DNA of 64,000 nt, taken from NCBI RefSeq assembly GCF_001885765.1, contig NZ_JXKD01000006.1:62001-126000 (forward strand), written 5' to 3'. The notes beneath the pieces are model-generated. The model saw only the letters and a program-made list of their open reading frames with translations. It did not search any database and had not been told where the DNA came from. The position numbers and the translations under genes were made by a program. Within the stretch, counting starts at the first letter, position 1; each line of letters begins with the position of its first letter. The stretch comes from Enterococcus aquimarinus. Lineage in GTDB: Bacteria > Bacillota > Bacilli > Lactobacillales > Enterococcaceae. This document shows, in pieces, positions 1-8,665 of this stretch.

Positions 1-120
1 TCAAAATTCATTAATATAAATCGCTTTCATTTTTATAAATTACTTTGACACTTATTTTATTGGTATATACTATTTCAAAAGTATAACGGGTATCTTAAAA
101 GGATACAAGGTATTTTGTGA
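1..120. other. AT-rich intergenic DNA with back-to-back promoter-like elements
   Basis: No gene is seen. A rightward promoter-like pair TTGACA (45-50) / TACTAT (68-73) with a 17-bp spacer is visible, and a leftward -10 TATACT about 17 bp downstream of TTGTAT overlaps the same stretch. The leftward one would serve a gene beyond the left edge; the rightward one would run into the terminator of the next gene. The short inverted repeat GTATC...GATAC at about 92-105 could be an operator. All of this is pattern matching without functional proof. Confidence 0.3.
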
Positions 121-141
121 GACCGTTCATTTTTCATACAA

Positions 142-181
142 AAACCCGGTTATCTGTTTTACTGAAACAGATAATCGGGTT
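142..181 (-). terminator. Rho-independent terminator of the amidohydrolase gene
   Basis: Read on the minus strand, AACCCG-ATTATCTGTTT pairs across a short loop with AAACAGATAA-CCGGGTT and is followed by a T run. It lies just past the stop codon of the amidohydrolase gene, so it closes the potD/amidohydrolase transcription unit. Confidence 0.85.
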
Positions 182-191
182 CGTTATTTTC

Positions 192-1772
192 TTATCTCTG
201 ATAAACAAATTCCCCGTCCATCATCGTGGCACGGACTTGTGTTTTAAGAATCTCTTCTTCCGAGCATTCTAAAATATTTTGTGACAAGACGCAAAGATCG
301 GCTTTTAGCCCAACACGAAGCTCTCCGATATCTTGACGACTCAACGCTTGGGCCGCGCCTTTCGTATGAGCATACAATGCTTCAGCAATCGGTAGCACTT
401 CTGTTGGCATTAAGCGTTCTACTGGCACCCCACTTTTTTCTCTTCGGGCGACCGCATAATAAATCGATTCTAGGGGTGTGACACCTACAACAACGGGCGT
501 ATCCGTTCCAAAGGCAAGTTTGCCACCGTAATCTAAGAATGAGCGGAAAGGGAACATTCCTTTCGCACGCTCGCTACCAACCTCTTCATCTAAGGTGTCG
601 TAACCGACAAGTAAATGGCTCGGTTGGACCGAAAGAACAAGTTGTTCCTGATTGATAGCGGATAGATCTTTAGAATCCATCACTTCTAAATGCTCAAGCG
701 TATTAAATTTGCCTGGTGGTAACGGGTAGCGCTGCTGGCTTTCCTTAAAATAACCTAACGCTTGATGAATCGCCTGATCCCCAATCGTATGGATGCGCAT
801 CGGCCACCCTTGTTGATTGGCTGATAGTATCAAGGTTCGCATCTGTTCAATCGGAATCAAAGGAGCCCCAATATCGCCTTCATAATACGGCGTTTCATAG
901 CTTTCTTTTAAAAATGCGGTATGCGTACTCGTGACCCCATCAAAAAATTGCTTCACGCCACCCATCTGAACTTTCTCTGAATGATACGTTTTTTCGATTT
1001 CGTGCAGAGCAGTAATATCGGAGCGCATCGCTGGATAAAACACCGCGCGAACGGTCGCTGCATCTTCGACTTCTTGATAAATGTTAGGATAGACGAGATC
1101 ATCCCAACTTTCTCCAGTTAAGGCCACATCGCCCACCGTCGTAATTCCTAGCGCATTTAGACGATGCATATAGTGAATATAAGCTTCAGGTGCTTCATCT
1201 TGATAGACGTTTAAAATATGAGCCAAATAATGAATTGCCACGGCTTCTAAAAAACAACCCGTTAACTGACCGTCTTCCATGATCGCTTCTCCGCTCATAC
1301 CTTGTGGAAGATTATCGGGCGTTATGCCTAAAGCCTCAAGCGCCGATGAATTTAACCAAATGCTATGGGCGTCTCCTGCGATTAACAATACCGGCGTCTC
1401 ACGACAATAACGATCAAGTGAGGCCTTCGTCGGATAGACCATCTGCCCAAAGTCACTTCCAAACCAACCAATCCCTATTTTCCAACCATGAATCGTTGGT
1501 AAATCCACGACTTGCTGGGCAAACATTTCTTCGCTGTCTCCTTGGAGATGGGTAATTTTTCCACTTTCGAGAAGCGCGGATAAGAAGAAATGAACATGAC
1601 AGTCAATGAAACTCGGTATGATCATTTGCTCCCCGTAATCAAGCACTTCCTCGTCAACAGGAAGCGCTGAAAGCGGACCGATTGCGACAATTTTGTCATC
1701 TTGGATTTGGAGATAGCCTGCAAAAGTTGTTTTCATTTGCGTATCAAAAATCGCTTGCGAAATTAAAATCAT
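192..1772 (-). CDS. Amidohydrolase family protein (Amidohydro_3, YtcJ-like)
   Basis: A 526-residue metal-dependent amidohydrolase of the YtcJ/Amidohydro_3 type. An N-terminal beta-sandwich strand precedes the metal motif DCHVHF (about residue 57). A lysine in GGVKQFFDG (about 274) is the likely carboxylated metal-bridging residue, followed by HTIGDQAIH (about 328), LEHLEV (about 361) and the late metal aspartate in FGTDTPV (about 424). No signal peptide is visible, so it should act in the cytoplasm. ATG start three bases after the stop of the potD-like gene, so the two are one operon. The family hydrolyses N-acyl or formamide-like bonds; the substrate cannot be told from sequence. The pairing with a polyamine-type binding protein hints at an amine- or amide-containing solute, which is inference. 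Confidence 0.85.
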   Translation of the reverse strand: MILISQAIFDTQMKTTFAGYLQIQDDKIVAIGPLSALPVDEEVLDYGEQMIIPSFIDCHVHFFLSALLESGKITHLQGDSEEMFAQQVVDLPTIHGWKIGIGWFGSDFGQMVYPTKASLDRYCRETPVLLIAGDAHSIWLNSSALEALGITPDNLPQGMSGEAIMEDGQLTGCFLEAVAIHYLAHILNVYQDEAPEAYIHYMHRLNALGITTVGDVALTGESWDDLVYPNIYQEVEDAATVRAVFYPAMRSDITALHEIEKTYHSEKVQMGGVKQFFDGVTSTHTAFLKESYETPYYEGDIGAPLIPIEQMRTLILSANQQGWPMRIHTIGDQAIHQALGYFKESQQRYPLPPGKFNTLEHLEVMDSKDLSAINQEQLVLSVQPSHLLVGYDTLDEEVGSERAKGMFPFRSFLDYGGKLAFGTDTPVVVGVTPLESIYYAVARREKSGVPVERLMPTEVLPIAEALYAHTKGAAQALSRQDIGELRVGLKADLCVLSQNILECSEEEILKTQVRATMMDGEFVYQR

Positions 1773-1775
1773 GTT

Positions 1776-2870
1776 CTACAACCCCATCTTCCATTCTAAG
1801 AATAAATCGTTATACAGTTCCAGCGTTTCTTGACCTAAGTATTCGTAATGTTCCATTTGCGCTAACGCGGTTTCACTTGGATAAAAAACCTCATCTTCTG
1901 TGAGTTCTTTCGGAAGTAAGGCCTTTGCCCCTTCATGCGGTGTGGCATAGCCAACGTATTCCGCATTTTGCTTCGCATTTTCAGTTCGTAACATAAAATT
2001 GATAAAGGCATAGGCACCGTCCAGATTTTTCACGGTTCGAGGAATCGCAAAATTATCCGTCCAAATCACACCCCCGTCTTCTGGGACGACATACTTAATC
2101 GCAGGATTTTCAGCCATCACATAAGCGGCATCCCCGGAATAACCCAGACCAATTGGCGCATCTCCTTGAATCATTAAGGTTTTTATTTCATCTGTTAAAA
2201 CCGCTTGAACATTTGGCCGCAATGTATCTAATTTCTCAATGGTTGCCTCGACTTTTTCTCGATTTTTTTCATTCAAAGAAATTCCCATCGACTGCATACT
2301 AATCCCCATGGTTTCACGCGAACCATCAATCACTAAGAGTTTATTTTTAAAACGCGGGTGCCATAAATCATCCCACCGTTGAACATCTTTTACGTCTACT
2401 TGTTCCGTATTGACCATTAGTCCCAACGTTCCCCAAAAATAAGGCAAGGAATACTGATTATTCGGATCAAACGATTGGTTCATTAAAAACGACGAAAGCT
2501 GTTCCATCCCTTCAATCTTCTGATGATCTAAAGGAATCAATAACTCATTTTCCAACATTCTGGGAATAATCGACTCACTTGGAAAAACCAAATCATACGA
2601 CGTGCCACCTTGTTTAATTTTCGTTTCCATTCCTTCATTTGAATCAAAGGTGCTATAGATGACATGATAGCCCGATTCTTGTTCAAATTTTGCAATTAAC
2701 TCCGGATCAATATATTCGCCCCAATTAAAAATCGTAAGGGTTTGTTTTGTGTCTCCTGCTGCCTCTTCACTACTACTCGTCGCCTGTGCTTGTTGAATCC
2801 ACAGTCGCGTCCCAAATAACACCGCCAATAACAGTGTAATGCCTCCAAAAAAAATACCTAATCGTTTCAC
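1776..2870 (-). CDS. potD: Polyamine-type ABC transporter substrate-binding protein (PotD-like)
   Basis: A 364-residue periplasmic-binding-fold protein of the spermidine/putrescine-binding (PotD) family. It has an N-terminal hydrophobic segment (residues 4-27) but no lipobox cysteine, so it is either membrane-anchored or a cleaved Sec substrate. The mature start TLTIFNWGEYIDPEL and the inner motifs YDLVFPSESII and IGLGYSGDAAYVM are typical. The start is GTG (complement of 2868-2870) with an upstream TAGGG. It is the first gene of a two-gene unit with the amidohydrolase. The usual potA, potB and potC partners are absent from this window, so it must use a distant permease/ATPase. The polyamine specificity is by family only. 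Confidence 0.85.
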   Translation of the reverse strand: MKRLGIFFGGITLLLAVLFGTRLWIQQAQATSSSEEAAGDTKQTLTIFNWGEYIDPELIAKFEQESGYHVIYSTFDSNEGMETKIKQGGTSYDLVFPSESIIPRMLENELLIPLDHQKIEGMEQLSSFLMNQSFDPNNQYSLPYFWGTLGLMVNTEQVDVKDVQRWDDLWHPRFKNKLLVIDGSRETMGISMQSMGISLNEKNREKVEATIEKLDTLRPNVQAVLTDEIKTLMIQGDAPIGLGYSGDAAYVMAENPAIKYVVPEDGGVIWTDNFAIPRTVKNLDGAYAFINFMLRTENAKQNAEYVGYATPHEGAKALLPKELTEDEVFYPSETALAQMEHYEYLGQETLELYNDLFLEWKMGL

Positions 2871-2892
2871 TTCATGTATCCCTACTTTCCAA

Positions 2893-2945
2893 AAGAATTT
2901 CCTTGCAAATCATACTCAATTTGAGTCAAAAACGCAATGATTTAT
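2893..2945 (-). promoter_or_regulatory. Putative promoter of the potD-like operon
   Basis: On the minus strand TTGCGT and TATGAT are separated by 17 bp, about 40 bp upstream of the GTG start. The -10 matches 5 of 6 consensus bases. The spacer contains the dyad CTCAAATTGAG, a possible operator. Confidence 0.45.
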
Positions 2946-3041
2946 TTTTTGAATAGAAACATCTTTTATGTCTTTGTAAATCAGGGGACTTCTAATCATC
3001 CTATCGACGTTCAATCATCGATATTTTTCTTTTCCTTCCAA

Positions 3042-3081
3042 AAAAATAGGTCATTGTCTTTTTTGACAACCACCTATTTTT
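3042..3081. terminator. Bidirectional-looking terminator after the helicase gene
   Basis: AAAAATAGGT and ACCTATTTTT flank an inner stem TTGTC/GACAA with a T-rich loop, giving a near-perfect symmetric hairpin with T runs on both strands. It sits between the helicase stop and the potD-like promoter. Confidence 0.8.
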
Positions 3082-3093
3082 CTCGCTATCTAC

Positions 3094-5946
3094 TTAATCT
3101 TCTGTCGAGCTTAAATATTGGAACAATCGATGATCAATTGGCTCCGTAAAACTTAAGTTCATTTGGACGACACTTTGTTTTTTGCCATCTTTTGTCGGTT
3201 TTTCGACTTGTTTAATCGTTTCTATCACGGGACGTACTTCCCCTAAATAATAAAAATCCGTCCCCTCATCATTGGATTTTTGTGCAAAGACATAGATATT
3301 CCAATCGATTGGATTTTGTAAAATTTTGACTTCGGGCGAGTGAATGGTCCGAGGTGATTTCGTAAAATAATGCAAGGTCTGGGCATCCAAAAGTTCATCT
3401 TCATACGCCATTAACGCGCCTTTGAAATCTTCGTCTTTTTTTAACGTTACAAACACAACGAATTGCCCATCTTTATAAGTATAGCCGCCAATATTTTGAT
3501 CGACCATTTGTTCTTTCCAGTTTAATAGACGAATGGTATCTCGACGACGATATTTTTTATACCGGGTGAGCGGCATATCGGTTCTATATGCTTTTGATTT
3601 TTCAAAAGCGACTGCCAGACTATCTTTTAGTAACTCGACAAAGTAAGGATTATTTAGTGCTTGACGCAATCCATTAGTGATTGTCAGGATTTCCCCTTCT
3701 TGGGTTAGGAATGCACCACCGTCATAACTCTTACGTTGTCCACCGACATAAAAGCTAAGACTCAATGTTGCAAAGACCGAGTCAATGGTTGCCTGGTCAT
3801 ACGCTAAATCATACCCCGTAAATAATTCCACTAATTCTTCGTGCGTAAAATTCACTTTTCCATGAATCATTTGATGAATGAGCAGTAATTCATGCTGACG
3901 ATATCCCGGCAATAACTCCCGCCCAAAAAACTTAAGCAATTGTCCTTCATTCTTAGTTAATTCACTCTCGGTTTCTTTTATCTTTGTCAGAAATTCATGA
4001 TAATGTTCGAATTTATTGGCTAATACAAGTGGATCGAGGACGCCTTGCTCTTGGAAATCAAACAGATAAGGAGTACGATTGAGACGATTTTTGACTTCTT
4101 GATAAATCCTCCTAAGTTCGACCATCGAATCCATCTTCGCCCGATCAATCGATTGAAAGATTCGTTCTTTCGCAATCGATTCGAAATTAATCGATGAGAC
4201 GCCACTAATATAATTCGTCTCAAACGTTTTTTGCCGTAAATTATTTTTATTACGCGTAATGTCACCAGACAAAGACATTGGAATCATATAATTATTTTTA
4301 TAGTTGCCAATAAAATCGATAATCGTTACAAATTCTTTCGACGGATCTTTTCGTAACCCACGCCCGAGTTGTTGAATAAAAATAATACTCGATTCTGTAT
4401 TGCGTAATAAAATAACTTGATTAATTTTCGGAATATCGATTCCTTCATTAAAAATATCCACCGTAAAAATGTAATTGATTTCGCCTCGTTCTAACTGTGC
4501 GATTACGCGCTCTCGCTCCTCTACCGAGTGTTCTCCCGTTAAATACGCTGCTGGAATGCCTTCACGTAAAAATAAGCCTGCGAGTGTTTTGGCTTCTTCT
4601 TTGCGACTACAAAAAACAAGACCTCTTGGTTCATTATGCGAACAGCCATAATAGCGAATTTTTTCTAGTAGAAAATGGAGACGTTCGTGCGTCACTAATG
4701 CCTGCAATTCACTTGTTTCTGAAATCACACCTTGCGCTGTCTCATAATCGGTGACACCAAAATAATGAAAAGGACACAAAAAATCTTCTTCCAGTGCCTC
4801 TTGCAAACGAATTTCATAAGCAATATTGTAATCAAATAAACCAAAAATATTATACCCATCTGTCCGTTCAGGCGTCGCTGTCATTCCCAATAAAAAAGCA
4901 GGTTCAAAATAGTTTAAGAGTTTCAAATAGCTTTGTGCACCGGCTTTATGGACTTCATCCACTAATATATAGTCAAAATAATCTTTTGCAAATCGTTCAT
5001 GATGCGCTTCTTTAGAGATTGTTTGGATCGTCGCAAAAAGGTACTTTGCCTCTGTTTCTTTTTTGTTTCCAGATAACACCCCGTAATCAGACGCCGCACC
5101 ACCCATTACCTTTTGAAAAGAAGCCATCGCACTGTTCAATATTTGTTCCCGATGAACCACAAACAGCATGCGCTTAGGTTTTGCTTGTAACACATCAAAC
5201 GCACCGAGATAGGTTTTTCCCGTTCCAGTAGCTGAAATGATTAAGCCTTTTTTCTCCCCTGAAACACGTAACTCGCTTAATTTTTTTAACGCCGCTTGTT
5301 GCATCTTGTTCGGGGTGATGTAGGGACTTAAATCATTTTTAAGTATCAGATCTTCATGCGTAAACAGCATCGGTTGATACGTCTGAGCATAATTCATGAT
5401 CCAGTCTGGTGTTAATGGCTCAGCCTCAGCCCACTCATTTTTCATATTTTCACGAATTTGATGAATCATCTCCCCGTGATCATACGAAGTCAGGCGGACA
5501 TTCCACTCATAATTTACTTTTAAGGCATTCATCGTTAAGTTTGAACTGCCTATAATAAATGACTGATAATCTTCTTGCGTAAATAGGTAACCCTTTGCAT
5601 GAAAACCAGGTTTCCCGGAAATCCGTACTTCTAAATTCGGAATCGCTAATAATGACGTAAAAACATCTGGATGGTTAAAATTCAAATAGGTTGAGGTAAT
5701 TAACCGTCCTTTAACCCCTTGACGGTCTAGATCCGCAAGATGCGTTTTTAGCGCATTCAATCCCCCTTGCGTCACAAAAGCAATGGAAAAGAAAAATTCT
5801 TGACAAGTATCTAACTCATTTTGTAACACATTTAAGAAGTATTCTTTTTTCTCAGGTTGATTGATGATAATTTGGGGATCATATTTAGAGCCTCGTAAAG
5901 AACGATTCATAAATGCTTTTTGTAATGCTCTTTCCATGACATTCAT
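3094..5946 (-). CDS. PLD-like nuclease / superfamily 2 helicase / DUF3427 protein
   Basis: A 950-residue multidomain protein. The N-terminal region carries a phospholipase D-like half-site (HAKGYLF, about residue 117, followed by GSSNLT). A superfamily 2 helicase core follows with Walker A ATGTGKT (about 240), DEVH in ILVDEVHKAG (about 328), MTATPERTDG, and motif VI QLGRGLRKD (about 530). The long C-terminal part matches the DUF3427 layout. The chosen ATG (5944-5946) overlaps the Nudix stop codon as ATGA; an earlier in-frame ATG would lie deep inside the Nudix gene and is unlikely. Translational coupling suggests a shared role in nucleic-acid maintenance or defence, but none is demonstrated. 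Function beyond DNA-dependent ATPase and possible nuclease is unknown. Confidence 0.85.
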   Translation of the reverse strand: MNVMERALQKAFMNRSLRGSKYDPQIIINQPEKKEYFLNVLQNELDTCQEFFFSIAFVTQGGLNALKTHLADLDRQGVKGRLITSTYLNFNHPDVFTSLLAIPNLEVRISGKPGFHAKGYLFTQEDYQSFIIGSSNLTMNALKVNYEWNVRLTSYDHGEMIHQIRENMKNEWAEAEPLTPDWIMNYAQTYQPMLFTHEDLILKNDLSPYITPNKMQQAALKKLSELRVSGEKKGLIISATGTGKTYLGAFDVLQAKPKRMLFVVHREQILNSAMASFQKVMGGAASDYGVLSGNKKETEAKYLFATIQTISKEAHHERFAKDYFDYILVDEVHKAGAQSYLKLLNYFEPAFLLGMTATPERTDGYNIFGLFDYNIAYEIRLQEALEEDFLCPFHYFGVTDYETAQGVISETSELQALVTHERLHFLLEKIRYYGCSHNEPRGLVFCSRKEEAKTLAGLFLREGIPAAYLTGEHSVEERERVIAQLERGEINYIFTVDIFNEGIDIPKINQVILLRNTESSIIFIQQLGRGLRKDPSKEFVTIIDFIGNYKNNYMIPMSLSGDITRNKNNLRQKTFETNYISGVSSINFESIAKERIFQSIDRAKMDSMVELRRIYQEVKNRLNRTPYLFDFQEQGVLDPLVLANKFEHYHEFLTKIKETESELTKNEGQLLKFFGRELLPGYRQHELLLIHQMIHGKVNFTHEELVELFTGYDLAYDQATIDSVFATLSLSFYVGGQRKSYDGGAFLTQEGEILTITNGLRQALNNPYFVELLKDSLAVAFEKSKAYRTDMPLTRYKKYRRRDTIRLLNWKEQMVDQNIGGYTYKDGQFVVFVTLKKDEDFKGALMAYEDELLDAQTLHYFTKSPRTIHSPEVKILQNPIDWNIYVFAQKSNDEGTDFYYLGEVRPVIETIKQVEKPTKDGKKQSVVQMNLSFTEPIDHRLFQYLSSTED

Positions 5947-6356
5947 CGCTTCACATCCTGACTCATCTGTTTCATTAGCTTTTCCACGGCCGGAATATCT
6001 GCCGGTGCCCACTCGAGCGAAGCAAGTTCAGAAGGCTTTAGCCACTGAATAGCCGTATGTTCTGTTAACTGTGGCGTGCCATTTGTTAACGTACAAAGAA
6101 ATGTCGTTAAGTTCACTTGCCCAAAATCATATTCATAAGACGTCTGTTCAAAATACGTTTTCGCGACCGCAACTTTGATTCGTAACTCCTCAACGAGTTC
6201 ACGCTCTAAAGCTTCGCGTGGCGTTTCACCCTCTTCTATTTTCCCACCCGGAAATTCCCATAAGGAGGCGAGTGCTTTGGTATTCCCTCGTTGAGCACAT
6301 AAAATTTTTTCGTCTTTGATAATAATCGCACCCACAACATTGATTTCTTTTTTCAT
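5943..6356 (-). CDS. mutT: Nudix (MutT-family) nucleotide pyrophosphohydrolase
   Basis: A 137-residue protein with a complete Nudix box: GGKIEEGETPREALERELVE runs into ELRI, matching GX5EX7REUXEEXGU except that the last glycine position is less strict. The start is the ATG at 6354-6356 behind GGAGGAG; upstream in-frame methionines lack a ribosome site and run through the gldA terminator. Likely role: sanitising oxidised nucleotides such as 8-oxo-dGTP or 5-substituted CTP (MutT/NudG type). It overlaps the start of the helicase gene by 4 bp (ATGA), so the two are co-translated. Confidence 0.85.
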   Translation of the reverse strand: MKKEINVVGAIIIKDEKILCAQRGNTKALASLWEFPGGKIEEGETPREALERELVEELRIKVAVAKTYFEQTSYEYDFGQVNLTTFLCTLTNGTPQLTEHTAIQWLKPSELASLEWAPADIPAVEKLMKQMSQDVKR

Positions 6357-6429
6357 GGACTCCTCCGATTTCACAATTGTTTCTTCCAGTATAGGACACC
6401 TATTGCCTTTATAAAAGATCTCTCGCAAA

Positions 6430-6473
6430 AAAAGCTTAGAAAAAAAGGAATAAATACCTCTTTCTAAGCTTTT
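6430..6473 (-). terminator. Terminator after gldA
   Basis: AAAAGCTTAGAAA and its complement TTTCTAAGCTTTT form a 13-bp stem, followed on the minus strand by a T run. It separates gldA from the Nudix/helicase pair. Confidence 0.8.
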
Positions 6474-6529
6474 ATGATTCACATGGCTCTTTTATTGTAT
6501 CGAAAAAAAGAACCATCTTGATATTGTGC

Positions 6530-7657
6530 TTACGCCATTTTGCTCTTGCGACCAATCGCATCAGCCACCATGATAGCTGATTTCACACTAGCTACATCAA
6601 TTGGAAATGGCATGGAATGGATGGACTCTTCTGGAATACACGCTTTTTCTGCGACGCTCGTTAATTGTTCATCCGTGATGTGTTTGACGCCTAAATCCTC
6701 TAAACAAACCGGTAAGCCAATCGAATTAGCAAAAGTTAAGACCTCTTCTAATTCTTGTGTAGGCGCATTTTCAAGTACTAATTGGCAGATCACACTAAAG
6801 GCTACTTTCTCACCATGCGTTGCGCCATGCGCCTCGTGTAAAACGGTCAAACCATCATGAATCGCATGCACCGCCGCTAAGCCACCACTTTCAAATCCCA
6901 GACCGGATAGTAAAATATTGGCTTCAATAATATTTTCTAAGGCAGGCGTTACGACATTTAAATCGGATGCTTCTTTGGCTTTTAACCCATCTTCTAATAG
7001 CGTTTCATAACATAATTTTGCAAGTGCTAAGGCCGTATTGGTACTTTTTGCGGGTGGACAAACGCCTTCTCGCGCGCCGCATGGTAAACCGGCATTCACA
7101 TTCGCATACGCTCTAGTTGTGGCACGTGCTTCAAAATAAGTCGACAAGGCATCGCCCATTCCTGAAACTAAAAAGCGGGTAGGTGCTTGCGCAATAATCG
7201 TCGTATCAATCAAGACCACCGAAGGACTTTGCATAAAGTAGGCATAATCATCAAATTCACCCTCTTCGGTATATAAGACTGCCGAATGACTCGTTGGCGC
7301 ATCTGTCGCGACAATCGTTGGTACGATAATTAAATTTTTCCCTTCCGCAACGACTTTTGACGTATCAATCGCTTTTCCACCACCTAAACCAATCACACAT
7401 TCACACTGCTCTTTTTTCGCTAACTCTTGTAGTCTTTTCGCTTCGACGCGTGACGCTTCCCCGTGGAAATTCGTTTCAATAAATTCAATACCAAAGGTTT
7501 CAGCTGTTTTTTCTAATTTTTCTCGGACGCGATTGACGTCTTCTTGATTGGCAATTAATAGTGCTTTTTTCCCAAACGTTTTAACGAAATAACCTAAATT
7601 TAGTAACTCATCTTCCCCTTGCACGTATTTCGTCGGTGCGATAAATGCTTTTCTCAT
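6530..7657 (-). CDS. gldA: Glycerol dehydrogenase (NAD-dependent, iron-containing ADH family)
   Basis: A 375-residue GldA. The N-terminus MRKAFIAPTKYVQGEDE is typical. The NAD-binding region has IGLGGGKAID (about residue 94) and TDAPTSHSAV; the metal site uses an aspartate in SGMGDALSTYFEA (about 170) and histidines in AVHAIHDGL and EAHGATHGEKV. It oxidises glycerol to dihydroxyacetone, which the DhaKLM proteins encoded just upstream phosphorylate. I chose the second ATG (7655-7657), since GGAGA sits 7 bases before it and directly abuts the first ATG (7661-7663). Last gene of the dhaKLM-gldA operon. Confidence 0.95.
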   Translation of the reverse strand: MRKAFIAPTKYVQGEDELLNLGYFVKTFGKKALLIANQEDVNRVREKLEKTAETFGIEFIETNFHGEASRVEAKRLQELAKKEQCECVIGLGGGKAIDTSKVVAEGKNLIIVPTIVATDAPTSHSAVLYTEEGEFDDYAYFMQSPSVVLIDTTIIAQAPTRFLVSGMGDALSTYFEARATTRAYANVNAGLPCGAREGVCPPAKSTNTALALAKLCYETLLEDGLKAKEASDLNVVTPALENIIEANILLSGLGFESGGLAAVHAIHDGLTVLHEAHGATHGEKVAFSVICQLVLENAPTQELEEVLTFANSIGLPVCLEDLGVKHITDEQLTSVAEKACIPEESIHSMPFPIDVASVKSAIMVADAIGRKSKMA

Positions 7658-7705
7658 CGTCATTCTCCTATCTATTTGATGTATTTATTTGCGAAAATCC
7701 TATTT

Positions 7706-8074
7706 TTATTTAATTTTAAGGGCGATTAGTTGTTCTAAAATAACCGATTCTTCTGCGTCTATTTGAAGGAGGGTTGCGGCAGTATACGCGCTCTCCACCA
7801 AAGCTGTATCGAAAATGTGTATCGTCTTTTCACTCATTTCACTGGCCATTTCTAAGTTCATCTTGGCACTTCCTAAATCATAAAAAGCATAGATTGTTTC
7901 TGCAGGTAACGCTTCAATTGCTTCTAAAATCGCATCAAACGACGTCCCGACTTCGCCATCTTCTAATCCTGCAGCTACGGCAATCGGAACATCCTTCGCG
8001 GCTTCTTCCATGAGACGTTTGACCCCAATCCCAATCTCGTGGATATGGGAAACAATCATAATCCCTCTACTCAT
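7706..8074 (-). CDS. dhaM: Dihydroxyacetone kinase phosphotransfer subunit (PTS EIIA-like DhaM)
   Basis: A 122-residue single-domain DhaM of the mannose-EIIA fold. The phosphorylatable histidine is in GIMIVSHIHEIG (about residue 10). The acidic surface and the motif FYDLGSAKMNLEMA are family hallmarks. It receives phosphate from HPr and rephosphorylates ADP bound on DhaL. It is the short Gram-positive form, without the HPr/EI extensions found in enterobacteria. The start ATG (8072-8074) overlaps the dhaL stop by 8 bp, indicating translational coupling; longer in-frame starts would run far into dhaL. Confidence 0.92.
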   Translation of the reverse strand: MSRGIMIVSHIHEIGIGVKRLMEEAAKDVPIAVAAGLEDGEVGTSFDAILEAIEALPAETIYAFYDLGSAKMNLEMASEMSEKTIHIFDTALVESAYTAATLLQIDAEESVILEQLIALKIK

Positions 8075-8654
8075 CAAATACACCCGCTTCCATAAACGAT
8101 TCAAATAACAATTGACTAGAAGCTGCACCTGGATCAATATGTCCAATCGAACGCTCCCCTAAATAAGAAGCTCTGCCTTTTTTCGCTTCCATGTCTTTCG
8201 TTCGTTCCACAAATGCCACTAAGTCTTCCTTCGTTAATTTTCCTTGTTGCATTTTTTCAATTGCTGGAAACCATAAGTCAATCATCGTTTTTTCGTCTTC
8301 GCTACTCTTGCCCCGATTTTTAATGCCCGCTAGACCTTCTGTGAGAATTTGACAGGTATCCTCTGTTGTCTGTGACGCTTTGGACATTTGTAACATCGCC
8401 GTACCGTATAACGGACCCGACGCACCGCCTACTTTACTAATTAAATTCATGGCCGCAACTTTGAACAATTCCGGAACCGTTTCTGGCTGCTTTTCTTCAA
8501 TGCCTTGAATCACTGCCGTCATCCCGCGAGACATATTATTCCCATGATCACCATCTCCGATTGCTTGATCGAGTTCACTTAATTGATTTTTTTGTTGCTC
8601 GATTTTCTCGTGAAAAAGATAAAAACTTTTTGTCAGATTCTCTGTTGTAAACAT
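8067..8654 (-). CDS. dhaL: Dihydroxyacetone kinase ADP-binding subunit DhaL
   Basis: A 195-residue DhaL. The Mg-ADP site is visible as AIGDGDHGNNMSRG (about residue 33), GGASGPLYGT (about 76) and IDPGAASS near the C-terminus. It transfers phosphate from its tightly bound nucleotide to dihydroxyacetone held by DhaK. The ATG (8652-8654) follows a perfect GGAGG at 7-base spacing. It lies 11 bp after dhaK. Confidence 0.95.
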   Translation of the reverse strand: MFTTENLTKSFYLFHEKIEQQKNQLSELDQAIGDGDHGNNMSRGMTAVIQGIEEKQPETVPELFKVAAMNLISKVGGASGPLYGTAMLQMSKASQTTEDTCQILTEGLAGIKNRGKSSEDEKTMIDLWFPAIEKMQQGKLTKEDLVAFVERTKDMEAKKGRASYLGERSIGHIDPGAASSQLLFESFMEAGVFDE

Positions 8655-8665
8655 ATTTTTCCTCC

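Noticed and set aside
1-30. Nine-codon minus-strand frame (MKAIYINEF) at the left edge
   Set aside because: No ribosome binding site and too short to be distinguished from chance.
6530-6860. Plus-strand frames opposite gldA, dhaKLM and other genes
   Set aside because: They are antisense shadows of well-supported genes, without ribosome sites or family features.
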